Assembly (NCBI GenBank): GCA_025449595.1
Contig: JANWJC010000221.1
Location: 1-43,558, forward strand
From: Acidobacteriota bacterium
GTDB taxonomy: Bacteria; Actinomycetota; Actinomycetes; S36-B12; CAIYMF01
DNA length: 43,558 bases
Direction: 5' to 3'
This document shows, in pieces, positions 1 through 8,787 of the stretch; positions within the stretch are counted from its first letter, which is position 1, and each line of letters opens with the position of its first letter. The notes below the pieces were generated by a model. It ran no database searches and had not been told where the DNA came from. It saw only the letters and a program-made list of their open reading frames with translations. The position numbers and the translations under genes are program-made.

Positions 1-85
1 CGCGCAGACCTGGTCGGTGGCCTGGGACCATGCCCAGCGCTACTGCCGATCCGCGCCGTTCATCAGGGCTGCGAGCTCGCGGCCC

Positions 86-418
86 TCAGGATGCCGCAGA
101 CGGGGGCAAGTCTCCATCGGCGAAGCGTTCCCATGCCGACTGCTTCGTGATCCCCAGGCTGGCGGCGACCTCGGCCCAGGACTTACCAGCAGCACGTGCG
201 GTGGTCACAGCGTTGATCTCTGCGCGGGCAAGCAGACTGCGCACCAGCTGGACATCCCCCAGCGCCTTGAGGGCGGCTTCTCCATCGGTGACGTGCCCAG
301 GACTGGCGGTGGGCTCTTGATGCCACCCGTTCAGACGCTCCCACGCTCGTCGTCCGTCCTGCCACGGTGCCCGTCCACTCATTTCGTCAGGGTAACCTGA
401 CGGCGTTCTGTTGTGCAA
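86..418 (-). CDS. Small helix-turn-helix-like hypothetical protein
   Basis: ORF with C-terminal 'AEINAVTTARAAGKSWAEVAASLGITKQSAWERF', an HTH/sigma-r4-like motif; start may be the internal ATG at 382. Confidence 0.6.
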   Translation of the reverse strand: MHNRTPSGYPDEMSGRAPWQDGRRAWERLNGWHQEPTASPGHVTDGEAALKALGDVQLVRSLLARAEINAVTTARAAGKSWAEVAASLGITKQSAWERFADGDLPPSAAS

Positions 419-635
419 TGCCTCCCGCCGTCAGGCCGCGACTGGTGCTCCGCGTCGCCGGACGGCTCAAGTGATTCTGATGAGGTGCCGACGCTGCTCA
501 GATGGGGCGGTGCGTGTCAGGCAGGCAAGGTCCACGCTCCGGCAGGACGCTGGAAGTGACCGGCGATGTCCTAGTGGGCGTTTCCCCGAGGCTAGGCGTC
601 CGCGATACCCGAATGATCATTACCTGAGGAAAGCG

Positions 636-1025
636 ATGTCCAGTCAATCCGTGTCCGCAGTACCTGGTAAGACCCGCTCACCGTGGGGGGTGTGGTGGCT
701 GAGCTTGATCACGCTCGGGATCTACTACCTGGTCTGGTATCACAAGATCCACAGGGAGATTGCGGCAGCAGGGGGTAATGCTGGCCTGGCTCCAGCTTGG
801 TCGCAGATCGTTCCGATCTGGAGTCTGATCTCCGTCGCTGGCACTGGCACATGGATCGCCGACCTGCAACATCTTGTTGGCGCGAAGGGCACGTCGAGTG
901 CGGCCGTTGCCTTCTGGTCTCAGTTCTGGTTCTCCTCGCAGACACGCTACTTGCAGCGCCGCCTGAACCAAGTGTGGCTTCAGATGGCCAGGACCGCCGC
1001 GCCCACTACGGGTCCTGCCATTTAG
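636..1025 (+). CDS. DUF4234-like small membrane protein
   Basis: ATG at 636 inside the longer ORF 411..1025; 'RSPWGVWWLSLITLGIYYLVWYHKIHREI' is typical of DUF4234. Confidence 0.75.
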   Translation: MSSQSVSAVPGKTRSPWGVWWLSLITLGIYYLVWYHKIHREIAAAGGNAGLAPAWSQIVPIWSLISVAGTGTWIADLQHLVGAKGTSSAAVAFWSQFWFSSQTRYLQRRLNQVWLQMARTAAPTTGPAI

Positions 1026-1066
1026 CACGTTCGAAGGCTCGCGGATTGATGCTGTAGGGGGAAATC

Positions 1067-2098
1067 ATGAAGGTTCGACACCGTGCGTCCCAGGTGAAGG
1101 TAGCGGTCGCGGTGGGGGTACTGACCCTGGTCGTCACCGGCTGTGGGCCCAACTGGAAGCCAGCGAGCCAGCAGAGCGCTGCTCCGCCCGCACCACAGGT
1201 CACGAGTAGTGGCAGCACGAGCCCGTCGTCAATACCGGCACCGTCCACTTCGCCGATATCTGTTGCATCTCCCACATCGCGGCCAAGCACCGTGACAGTT
1301 GTGACCTCCGGCTCGGCCATGGCGGCGGTGATGGCACTGGCGGTGAAGGGACGGGCACCCAAGACTGGGTACAGCCGTGCCCAGTTCGGCGCGGCCTGGG
1401 TCGACGTCGATCGCAATGGGTGCGACACCCGCAACGACATGCTCATCAAGGACCTGACAAGCAAGGTCATGTCCGGGACGTGCAAGGTGATGGCCGGGAC
1501 TCTCACCGACCCGTATACCGCGACCTCGATCCGGTTCATCCGGGGCGGCGTGAGCGAAGTCGACATCGACCACGTGGTGGCCCTGAGCGATGCCTGGCAG
1601 ACCGGTGCTGCCCAGTGGCCGTATGCCAAACGCGTCGCCCTGGCCAACGACCCGTTGAACCTGCAGCCCACCAGTGCCAGCGCCAACCGTCAGAAGGGTG
1701 ACTCTGACGCCGCGAGCTGGCTCCCCGCATCGGCGGCATACCGGTGCAGCTACGTTGCCCGACAGGTCGCGGTGAAGCGCAAGTATGGGGCGTGGGTCAC
1801 GGCAGCGGAGAAGACGGCGATGGTGGCGGTCCTGACCAGGTGCCCTGGCCAAGCCCTTCCGGCACCGGGCCCGCAACCCACCACCGCCTCAAACACCGGA
1901 GGCAAAGCCCCGACCACCAGCGCTCCGGCGACCCCGAAGCCAAAACCGACGAAGACCTCCACAGGAGGGGGCCTGGATCCCCAGTTCGGCACCTGCAAAG
2001 CGGCCAAGGCAGCCGGATACGGTCCCTATGTCCAGGGCAAGGATCCCGAGTACAACTGGTACAGAGATGCCGACCACGACGGAGTCGACTGCGAGTGA
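1067..2098 (+). CDS. Lipoprotein with HNH (DUF1524/GmrSD-C-like) nuclease domain and C-terminal Excalibur domain
   Basis: Lipobox 'LTLVVTGCGP'; 'VDIDHVVALSDAWQTGA...NDPLNLQPTSASANRQKGDSDAASWLP' HNH signature; C-term 'CKAAKAAGYGPYVQGKDPEYNWYRDADHDGVDCE'. Confidence 0.85.
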   Translation: MKVRHRASQVKVAVAVGVLTLVVTGCGPNWKPASQQSAAPPAPQVTSSGSTSPSSIPAPSTSPISVASPTSRPSTVTVVTSGSAMAAVMALAVKGRAPKTGYSRAQFGAAWVDVDRNGCDTRNDMLIKDLTSKVMSGTCKVMAGTLTDPYTATSIRFIRGGVSEVDIDHVVALSDAWQTGAAQWPYAKRVALANDPLNLQPTSASANRQKGDSDAASWLPASAAYRCSYVARQVAVKRKYGAWVTAAEKTAMVAVLTRCPGQALPAPGPQPTTASNTGGKAPTTSAPATPKPKPTKTSTGGGLDPQFGTCKAAKAAGYGPYVQGKDPEYNWYRDADHDGVDCE

Positions 2099-2718
2099 GC
2101 CCGACCGCCCTGCATCTCGATGCTGGGCTGCTGCAGTGGCTCCGGCCTGGCCATCTTGGTCGTCGCCATCGTGCCATCGCTACTTGGTGCTCATGTCTGA
2201 CCAGACTGCGTAGTTGAGGTCACAGGCGTTAACACCGAGCTCGGAGGCAACTTCATTGAGCAGGGCCTCTCGTGGTGCCCCCGGAACCTGTCGTCGGGTG
2301 GTGAGTCATCCGCTGGCCTCACCTCGGATGTCGTCGTACACAGAGACCAGGTAAGCCATCAAGATCCTTGGCAACGCCGCGCCCGCGATACGCACCGGCG
2401 AAGCGGCCGCACTGAAGGTCAGTGACCTCAATCTCGATTCCCGAGCCCCTTCCGTGACGATCCAGCGCCGCACGTGTCGGGCCGACTGCCATACGACCTA
2501 ACGACCCCGACGAGCTGTTCGCGCTCCAACGCGCGTCTCGCGCGCGTCTGATGACTGCAGGACGAGGCAGAGGACGCCCGGCGCTAGAGGGGACTAGAGG
2601 CCCTCGCGGTGACGGTGCCGGTGGCGGTGTCAGCTAGTCACCGAGTACCGGGCAGAGAACTTGGGTGAAGAACGAGAGGGAACGTGTCGGCCGTCTGCTG
2701 CTGTTCGTACAACGGTCG

Positions 2719-3447
2719 TCAAGACGTATCTCGGGTCCGTCGGAGGATCCCGATCGCGAGCACCGCGAGTGCGGCGGCACCTGTGGCGGCGACCAGGCGC
2801 TCGAACAGGCCGCTGTAGCCCGCGTCCTGCGTCAGCACGCTGGCCACCGCGAAAGCGGTGATCAGGACTGCCGTCCAACGCGTCGGGCGCGCCCAGTTCT
2901 CCCAGCCGTGTGTGCCGCGCATCGCGGCGGCCAGGAAGAACGCGGCCACCACGAGCAGCACGACGCCGATCGAGCTGATGGCGTTGTCGAGCTGTCCGCC
3001 CGTGTTGGACAGCTGTTGCGTGGGGGTGCATCCCGGATCAGCCATCCGGCAGGCCAGCCTCTCGACAGGAGACAGCAGGTCGCCAACCCCGACGATGGAC
3101 AGGGCGAGCAGGGCCGAACCCGTCGACGCCCTCCAGCCACCGGTACGTAGTGCCGGCCGCACCGACCACACTGCGAAGCCGATCGTGCCGGCGCCGCACA
3201 ACGACAGAACCACCACCAGGAATGCTCCATACGGCGCAGTGACCGCGAACATGTCGCTGATGGTGTGATCGACCACGCTGTAGTCCGGTCCCTGCCAGGA
3301 CGCGGCGACGAGGACGATCGCGCCGAAGACCGCCTGGGCGATCAGACCGAGCCACGCCCATCGCCGTACGGTGGCGCCTCTGCCGGGCGAAGCGGCCGTC
3401 AGATCGACGTCTGCCCTGTCGAGGTCTCGCGGAGCGGCGGTGCTCAT
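2719..3447 (-). CDS. DUF998-like multi-pass membrane protein
   Basis: 242 aa hydrophobic ORF, 'DYSVVDHTISDMFAVTAPYG'; overlaps the stop of the upstream gene by 4 nt. Confidence 0.7.
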   Translation of the reverse strand: MSTAAPRDLDRADVDLTAASPGRGATVRRWAWLGLIAQAVFGAIVLVAASWQGPDYSVVDHTISDMFAVTAPYGAFLVVVLSLCGAGTIGFAVWSVRPALRTGGWRASTGSALLALSIVGVGDLLSPVERLACRMADPGCTPTQQLSNTGGQLDNAISSIGVVLLVVAAFFLAAAMRGTHGWENWARPTRWTAVLITAFAVASVLTQDAGYSGLFERLVAATGAAALAVLAIGILRRTRDTS

Positions 3448-4079
3448 CGCGACGATCCTTCGACGTTGTTGATGCCGAGGGCGAAGTCGAAGTTCCCCAC
3501 GCCGTTACGTGCCAGGCCCATCGTCAACACGCCCGCTCCCTCCACCCAGTGAGCCATGCTCAGGTCGCCGGTGTCGCGCGGGCGCAGGCCGAGACTCTCG
3601 ATGAACGCTGACACGCTCGCCTTGGCCTGCGCATCGTCGCCGGCCATGAACACGTCCACCGGGCCGCCGTGGGCCAGGACGTCGCGGAAAAGGGTGTTGA
3701 AGGCCTTCACGACGTGGGCGCTCGCGGGCGCGGCCTCGGCCACCCTTTGCGCGATGGAGGTGTCGTGAGGGATGGCCAACCCGGTGCCGGTCGCGTTGAA
3801 GGGGTTGGTGATGTCGACGATGATCTTACCGGCCAGCGCGTCCCCGAACTCGCGGACGGCCGGCACGGCGCTGTCGGACAGCACCGCGAGAATGACGATG
3901 TCGCCGGCCGGGGCGGCACCGAATGTCCCGGTCGTGGCGCCGCCGCCGAGTGTCTTGGCCAGGGCCGCGGATTTGGCCGCGTCGCGGCCGATCACCTCGA
4001 CGGTGTTGCCGCCCGTGATTGCCAGGGTGCCGATGGCGCTGGCCATGTTCCCCGAGCCGATGATGCTGATGCTGCTCAT
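3444..4079 (-). CDS. NAD(P)-binding / F420-dependent NADP reductase-like protein
   Basis: 'ISIIGSGNMASAIGTLAITGGNTVEVIGRD' Rossmann motif; 'AHVVKAFNTLF'. Confidence 0.85.
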   Translation of the reverse strand: MSSISIIGSGNMASAIGTLAITGGNTVEVIGRDAAKSAALAKTLGGGATTGTFGAAPAGDIVILAVLSDSAVPAVREFGDALAGKIIVDITNPFNATGTGLAIPHDTSIAQRVAEAAPASAHVVKAFNTLFRDVLAHGGPVDVFMAGDDAQAKASVSAFIESLGLRPRDTGDLSMAHWVEGAGVLTMGLARNGVGNFDFALGINNVEGSSR

Positions 4080-4127
4080 GATGAGCCCTCCTTGTTTTGA
4101 CCGGCCGGTGGGGCCGACTCACGTTTG

Positions 4128-4179
4128 GTTCATGTGTGAACTATACGCACTCTGACACCAACCGGTTCATATGTCAACC
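4128..4179. promoter_or_regulatory. Candidate MarR operator region: two inverted repeats
   Basis: GTTCATGTGTGAAC (4128-4141) and GGTTCATATGTCAACC (4164-4179) between divergent genes. Confidence 0.5.
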
Positions 4180-4191
4180 AATTCGGATAGC

Positions 4192-4674
4192 ATGGTCCGC
4201 ATGGGCGAACCGCGATGGCTGGACGAACGCGAACAACACGCTTGGCGCAGTCTCGTGACCATGCAGAAGGGCATTACGGACTACCTCGGGCGACAACTGC
4301 GCGCCCGCAGTGGAGTCTCCATGGCCGACTACGAGGTACTCCTGCACCTATCCGAGGCGCCCGAGGGTCGCTTGAGGTCGTTCGTCCTCGCAAGGTGGTT
4401 GCGTTGGGAGAAGGGCCGGCTGTCACAGCACCTCACCCGAATGCAGGAACGAGGCCTCATCCGCCGGGAACCCTGTGCAACAGATCAGCGAGGTGCTGTA
4501 GTCGTCATCACCAAAAAGGGCCGTGCTCTCATCGAGAGAACCGCCCCACAAGTCGTGGCCGACGTACGCAACGTGCTGATCGATCATGTCACGCCCGAGC
4601 AGCTCGACCTCCTGACCGAACTAGGTGACCAGGTAAGAGCCCGGCTCGCAGAGATCGACGACCGAACGAGGTAA
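4192..4674 (+). CDS. MarR family transcriptional regulator
   Basis: 'RLSQHLTRMQERGLIRREPCATDQRGAVVVITKKGRALIE' wHTH; start 4192 or 4201 preferred over 4171, which lies in an inverted repeat. Confidence 0.85.
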   Translation: MVRMGEPRWLDEREQHAWRSLVTMQKGITDYLGRQLRARSGVSMADYEVLLHLSEAPEGRLRSFVLARWLRWEKGRLSQHLTRMQERGLIRREPCATDQRGAVVVITKKGRALIERTAPQVVADVRNVLIDHVTPEQLDLLTELGDQVRARLAEIDDRTR

Positions 4675-5232
4675 CCGCTCCTCTGTCCAACGCACGAGTC
4701 CTTGAGGCCTGGTGATAGTTCCCGCTGCTTGACCACCCCAAGTGCGGGAAGCCCGCTGCTGTTCGGGGTCACCCCCGGATCAGCGCCCATCAGACCCGAC
4801 GCCAACGCCTCTCGGCCCGGTCGCGAGAACAAGCCCGATGCCAGTGTCGAACACGGCGAACCTCCACGCTGGGAACAGGCCGGTTGGTTTTCTCTGTCAC
4901 CAGCACTAGTGCGGAGAACTGTGCCCAAGATGCGGTTCGGGCTGGGTCACTTGCCTCCGGCGGCATCCCGAAGCCCGCACCGGTCCCGAGTCACCGGTGC
5001 GAACTGCCGCCACCGGGGAGTCGTAGCGCCCGGACGAACAGACTCCCCTCCGGCGGGCAAGGCCGCGCGGTGACCCAGGGCGACCGCCACGGCCGGCGTA
5101 GGCTCGTCCCCGGTCGGCCGGGCTCGTACCTGGAGGATCGGCACTGCCGCTATGGGAACCCTGACTAGCGGTGCCCGTAGATGATCGTCACGTCACACCG
5201 GAACGCTCAGATCGGCGCGGCGAGGGCCAGCG

Positions 5233-5577
5233 CTACGACGAGATGCGACTAGCGACCGAGCGGTAGATGGCATGTTGCTCGCGTGGTCCAACCGCGATGA
5301 TTCACGCGTGCTGTCATCGAGTTGGCGGTAGATGAGTCGGAACCGTTGCGGCCGCTGGCCCGGTACGTCGAACTTGACCCGAGCCAGGCCGGTCAGGTCG
5401 CCACTGACGTCCGGTCGCCGAGAGCTTGCCGACGACTCGCCCAAGGGCGAGGTCGTCGGTGATGGCGACGGCGGCCGCGACGACGTCGGGGCCGTGGGCG
5501 GCCAAGGCGATCACATCGGCGGTGGCCTCAGGACGTGGGATCAGGTTGTAGCGCGGGCGTGCCGGTGTCCTGCTCAC
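5233..5577 (-). pseudogene. RelE/ParE-like toxin, disrupted by at least two frameshifts
   Basis: Segments in three minus frames: 'RPRYNLIPRPEATADVIALAAHGPDVVAAAVAITDDLALGRVVGKL', 'VSGDLTGLARVKFDVPGQRPQRFRLIYRQLDD', 'IIAVGPREQHAIYRSVASRISS*'. Confidence 0.7.
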
Positions 5578-5865
5578 GCAGGCTTACGCGCTGCCGCCTC
5601 GGCGGCGCGGCGGAAGGCCTCGTCCAGGTCGGCGGCGGGTCAGCCGGTGTCCGTCGCTATCCGCCAGGCGCCGACGGGCGAGGTCGAGGTCGAGCTCGTC
5701 CTCGGTCTGCTCGAGTAGCTTCTCCCACACGTCCACGGGGACGATCACGCCTTGCGCGCGTCGATGCGAGCCGAAGTACACCGGCTCGCCGTCGCCGGCA
5801 TCGAAGCGCCTGGCGATCTGGTGTAGCGCGTCGCGCGCCTCGCCCGTGGTCACAACATCAGCCAT
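5574..5865 (-). pseudogene. Phd/YefM-like antitoxin with C-terminal frameshift
   Basis: 'MADVVTTGEARDALHQIARRFDAGDGEPVYFGSHRRAQGVIVPVDVWEKLLEQTEDELDLDLARRRLADSDGHRLT'; adjacent frame continues 'ADLDEAFRRAAEAAARKPA*' to a TGA overlapping the toxin GTG. Confidence 0.65.
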
Positions 5866-5880
5866 ACCGTAAGGGTGCGG

Positions 5881-5896
5881 GAATCCGTACGGATTC
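5881..5896. promoter_or_regulatory. Perfect 16-bp palindrome GAATCCGTACGGATTC, candidate antitoxin operator
   Basis: Self-complementary; 15 nt upstream of the proposed antitoxin ATG (5865, minus). Confidence 0.5.
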
Positions 5897-6041
5897 AGCA
5901 AGCGGATGCTGTCCAGCGATCCGCTTCTACATGCTTCTTATGGCTAGTGGCACGACGCAGGTTCGTTCGGCGGCGACGCCGAGCCTGTCCAGTTCCTCTG
6001 GTTGCGCGGTCAGGTCCTGGGCGTCGGTGGAGCATCGGCGC

Positions 6042-6066
6042 ATACCGTAGTGGTATGGTACTGGTA
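6042..6066. promoter_or_regulatory. Candidate MazE operator
   Basis: ATACC-gtagt-GGTAT inverted repeat followed by GGTACTGGTAT, directly before the ATG at 6066. Confidence 0.45.
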
Positions 6067-6311
6067 TGTCTGTGCAGATGACGATCCGAGTTGATGATGA
6101 CTTGGCCGCTTTCGTTGACGAGGCGGCGAAGGCCGGTGAAGGTAGCAGAGCCGACGTGATCAACCGCGCGATCAAGCGGGAGATGAGGCGACGTGCGGCC
6201 CAGCTTGACGCACAGATCTACGCGTCAAGCGCCGACCCCGACCTGGAGTCCGACGCTTACACAGCGTGGGCAGTGCATAACGTTGGCCAAGTTTGGTCGG
6301 ATCTCAACTGA
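6066..6311 (+). CDS. Ribbon-helix-helix antitoxin, MazE/CopG-like
   Basis: 'MSVQMTIRVDDDLAAFVDEAAKAGEGSRADVINRAIKREMRRR'; TGATG overlap with downstream toxin. Confidence 0.8.
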   Translation: MSVQMTIRVDDDLAAFVDEAAKAGEGSRADVINRAIKREMRRRAAQLDAQIYASSADPDLESDAYTAWAVHNVGQVWSDLN

Positions 6312-6613
6312 TGCACCCGATCTGGCTCGCGCGCCTGGACAAGACACGTCCGGTGCTTGTCCTGACCCGCGAGGAAGTGAGAGGGGTGCGCCAGTTGGTC
6401 ACTGTTGCACCGATCACCAGCACGGTGCGAGGTCTTCGCAGCGAGGTCCTTGTCGGCCAGCACAATGGGCTTGATAACGACTCGGCTGTCAACCTCGACT
6501 TGATCGCGACCATTCCACGGGAGAACCTGCTGCGCCCGGTCGGCGCGCTACTGGATGAACAAGAGCACGACTTGACACGTGCGTTCCACGACGCGTTCGA
6601 CCTTGAAGACTGA
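6311..6613 (+). CDS. MazF/PemK-type endoribonuclease toxin
   Basis: 'IWLARLDKTRPVLVLTREEVR...VTVAPITSTVRGLRSEVLVG...LDNDSAVNLDLIATIPRENLL'. Confidence 0.85.
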   Translation: MHPIWLARLDKTRPVLVLTREEVRGVRQLVTVAPITSTVRGLRSEVLVGQHNGLDNDSAVNLDLIATIPRENLLRPVGALLDEQEHDLTRAFHDAFDLED

Positions 6614-6641
6614 GACCCGCGGCCTGGCTTCGCGGGTCTCA
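6611..6641 (+). terminator. Hairpin at the mazF 3' end, probable (bidirectional) terminator
   Basis: TGAGACCCGCG-N9-CGCGGGTCTCA perfect 11-bp stem overlapping the mazF stop; no obvious T-tract. Confidence 0.55.
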
Positions 6642-6859
6642 GCGATGCCGATGAGTAGCAGCACAAGCCAGCAGCTGCGTGCAGGCAATGGCACTGCCGA
6701 TGAGGGCGACGATCGCGAAGATGGGCACAGCGATGACGCCTACCAACAGGGTAGCGAACCCGACGAGCTTGCTGATGGGCGTTCCAGCAACGAGGTGAGG
6801 ACCGAGCTCATCGCGGTCGCAGCCTCGACCTTGGCGCTTCCCGCGCACGGTTGATCGGC

Positions 6860-7262
6860 GTCCGGTCGGTCGGGCAACGCCTGAAGATCGATACCACGGG
6901 CGGGCATGTCGCAGGTGCACGACTCCGGTTCCGAACGGCAGTGTCCTCAGGACCGATGGCGGCATCACCGGCACCTGGCGAAGGATGGTGGACGACGGGC
7001 GTTCCCCCATCCGACCGCGGGACAGGTCTGGGTGGGCGCGTTGATTTCCCCCAGGAGTTGGGCGACGTCCTCCAGGTCGCGAAGCTTCGCCAGACCGCCG
7101 AGGACGAGCCTGACGGTGGCGGCGTCCCAGATGGCATCTGCAGCGTGCTCTCCCCATCGGTGTCGGGCTTCGGCGAGTGGCTGAAGCACGGGGAGGTTGT
7201 GATGCCCGACCCACCGCCTTCGACCATGAGGGACAGCAGGGACGGCAGCGGTGTCAGGTCGG
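6860..7262 (-). pseudogene. C-terminal remnant of TraD/TraG-type conjugative coupling protein, frameshifted
   Basis: Pieces in three minus frames: 'LTPLPSLLSLMVEGGGSGITT', 'LPVLQPLAEARHRWGEHAADAIWDAATVRLVLGGLAKLRDLEDVAQLLGEINAPTQ', 'RQVPVMPPSVLRTLPFGTGVVHLRHARPWYRS'. Confidence 0.65.
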
Positions 7263-7621
7263 TACTCGTCCCAGTCCGGGTGCTCGCCCGAGATCGACCG
7301 GTAGTAGTCGACCAGCGGTTCGAGCGCCTCGGGCAGGTGCAGCACCTCGGCAGTGCCGTCGATCTGCACCCACGGGTCGTCCCAGTCGTCGGAGAGGACC
7401 AGCACACTGACCCGCAAGTCGCGCTCGGCCTTGCGGGTCTTCGCCCGGCCCGGGTACGTCGACACCACGACCCGTCCCTTGGTGTCGATGCCGCACGAGA
7501 CCGGCGAGACCTGCGGGCGCCCGTTTCGGCGGGTCGTCAGCAAGATCGCGTGTTGGCGCGGCCGAAGGAACTCAGGCAACGCGTCACGCTCAACCCTGGT
7601 CGCGGTGGCGATTCTCGGCAT
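6965..7621 (-). pseudogene. PPOX/F420-binding-like protein with C-terminus replaced by the coupling-protein remnant
   Basis: 'LPEFLRPRQHAILLTTRRNGRPQVSPVSCGIDTKGRVVVSTYPGRAKTRKAERDLRVSVLVLSDDWDDPWVQIDGTAEVLHLPEALEPLVDYYRSISGEHPDWDEYR', then coupling-protein sequence. Confidence 0.65.
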
Positions 7622-7686
7622 CGCGACATCCCAGGTCGCGGAAGGCCGACGGTCCCCAGTCGTCGCGGAGCCACGGGTGATGTCCA

Positions 7687-8628
7687 TCAGTGTCGTTCTC
7701 GGTCCACGGGAAGGTGCGTTGCAGGGTCGGGCGCGGCCGTGGACATCGGGACGGGGGGCGGCGCCGTCCAGGAGGCGAGGAGCCGGAGCCGTTCCGCGGA
7801 GGGCGACCCGGGCTCTGCGGTGTAGACCATGAGGACGAGGCCGGGCTCGGCGGTGACCGCGAGTTCCTCATAGGCCAGGACGAGCTCACCGACGAGGGGG
7901 TGCTCGAAGCGCTTGGTGCCAGCCCCGTGGGCGCGGACGTTGTGGTCGGCCCAAAGCTGGCGGAATGTCTCGCTTTGGGTGGACAGCTCGCCGACGAGGT
8001 CCTGGAGCACGCGGTCGTGGGGGTCGCGCCCGGCTTCGGCGCGCATGATCCCCACGCACATCGCCGCGAACATCTCCCAGTCCGGGTAGAAGTCGCGCGA
8101 GGCGCGATCGAGGAACTGGAACCGAGCCAAGTTCGGCGCGCGGCCGCCGTCGCCAATCACCGGTGAGTAGAAAGCGCGGCCGAGGGCGTTGGTGGCGAGC
8201 AGATTCTGTCGGGGGTCGCGGACGAAGGCGACGCCCTCGGTGATGGCGTCCAACGCCCACTGCAGGCTCAGCCGCGGGGCGGCCTTGCTCAGGGCACGAC
8301 GCCGCGGCCGGCCAGACGTCGGGACGCCATCGGCGGATCGCGCGAGGTCGAACAGGTGGGCACGTTCGGTCTCGTCGAGCTGCAGCGCACGTGCGAGCGC
8401 CCCCAGGACCCCAGTGGAGGCACCTGCGATCTGACCTCGTTCGAGTTTGGCGTAGTACTCGACGCTGAGCCCGGCGATGGCTGCCACCTCGCTGCGGCGC
8501 AGCCCGGGGACGCGTCGACTGCCAGTGGTCGGCATGCCGACCTGGCCGGGGGTGATGCGGGCGCGGCGGGTGGTCAGGAACTCGCGCACTTCCTGTCGGT
8601 TGTCCACGGCCGCAACCCTAAACGGCAT
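7687..8628 (-). CDS. XRE-type transcriptional regulator with MmyB-like ligand-binding domain
   Basis: 'RRVPGLRRSEVAAIAGLSVEYYAKLERGQIAGASTGVLGALARALQLDETERAHLFDLAR'. Confidence 0.9.
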   Translation of the reverse strand: MPFRVAAVDNRQEVREFLTTRRARITPGQVGMPTTGSRRVPGLRRSEVAAIAGLSVEYYAKLERGQIAGASTGVLGALARALQLDETERAHLFDLARSADGVPTSGRPRRRALSKAAPRLSLQWALDAITEGVAFVRDPRQNLLATNALGRAFYSPVIGDGGRAPNLARFQFLDRASRDFYPDWEMFAAMCVGIMRAEAGRDPHDRVLQDLVGELSTQSETFRQLWADHNVRAHGAGTKRFEHPLVGELVLAYEELAVTAEPGLVLMVYTAEPGSPSAERLRLLASWTAPPPVPMSTAAPDPATHLPVDRERH

Positions 8629-8742
8629 CTTCCACCCAACGCAGCGACGAAGGGTGCCCTCTCAGTACACCCATCAGCAGGGACTCCCGCGTCGCGGGTT
8701 CGGGTGGTTGACTCGATCATGTAGGACGGATCCCCGCTTGCG

Positions 8743-8757
8743 CCACGCGTCGCGTGG
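8743..8757. promoter_or_regulatory. Perfect inverted repeat CCACGCG-T-CGCGTGG, candidate operator
   Basis: In the divergent intergenic region, 30 nt upstream of the ADH ATG. Confidence 0.4.
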
Positions 8758-8787
8758 CCTGCGAAGCTACGAACAGGAGCGCGCGCG

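Noticed and set aside
4702-5073. Plus-strand ORF after marR
   Set aside because: No recognisable domain, no RBS or operon context; low-complexity GC-rich ORF
6851-7825. 324-aa plus-strand ORF
   Set aside because: Antisense to the PPOX/coupling-protein remnant region, compositionally typical of a GC-rich shadow frame
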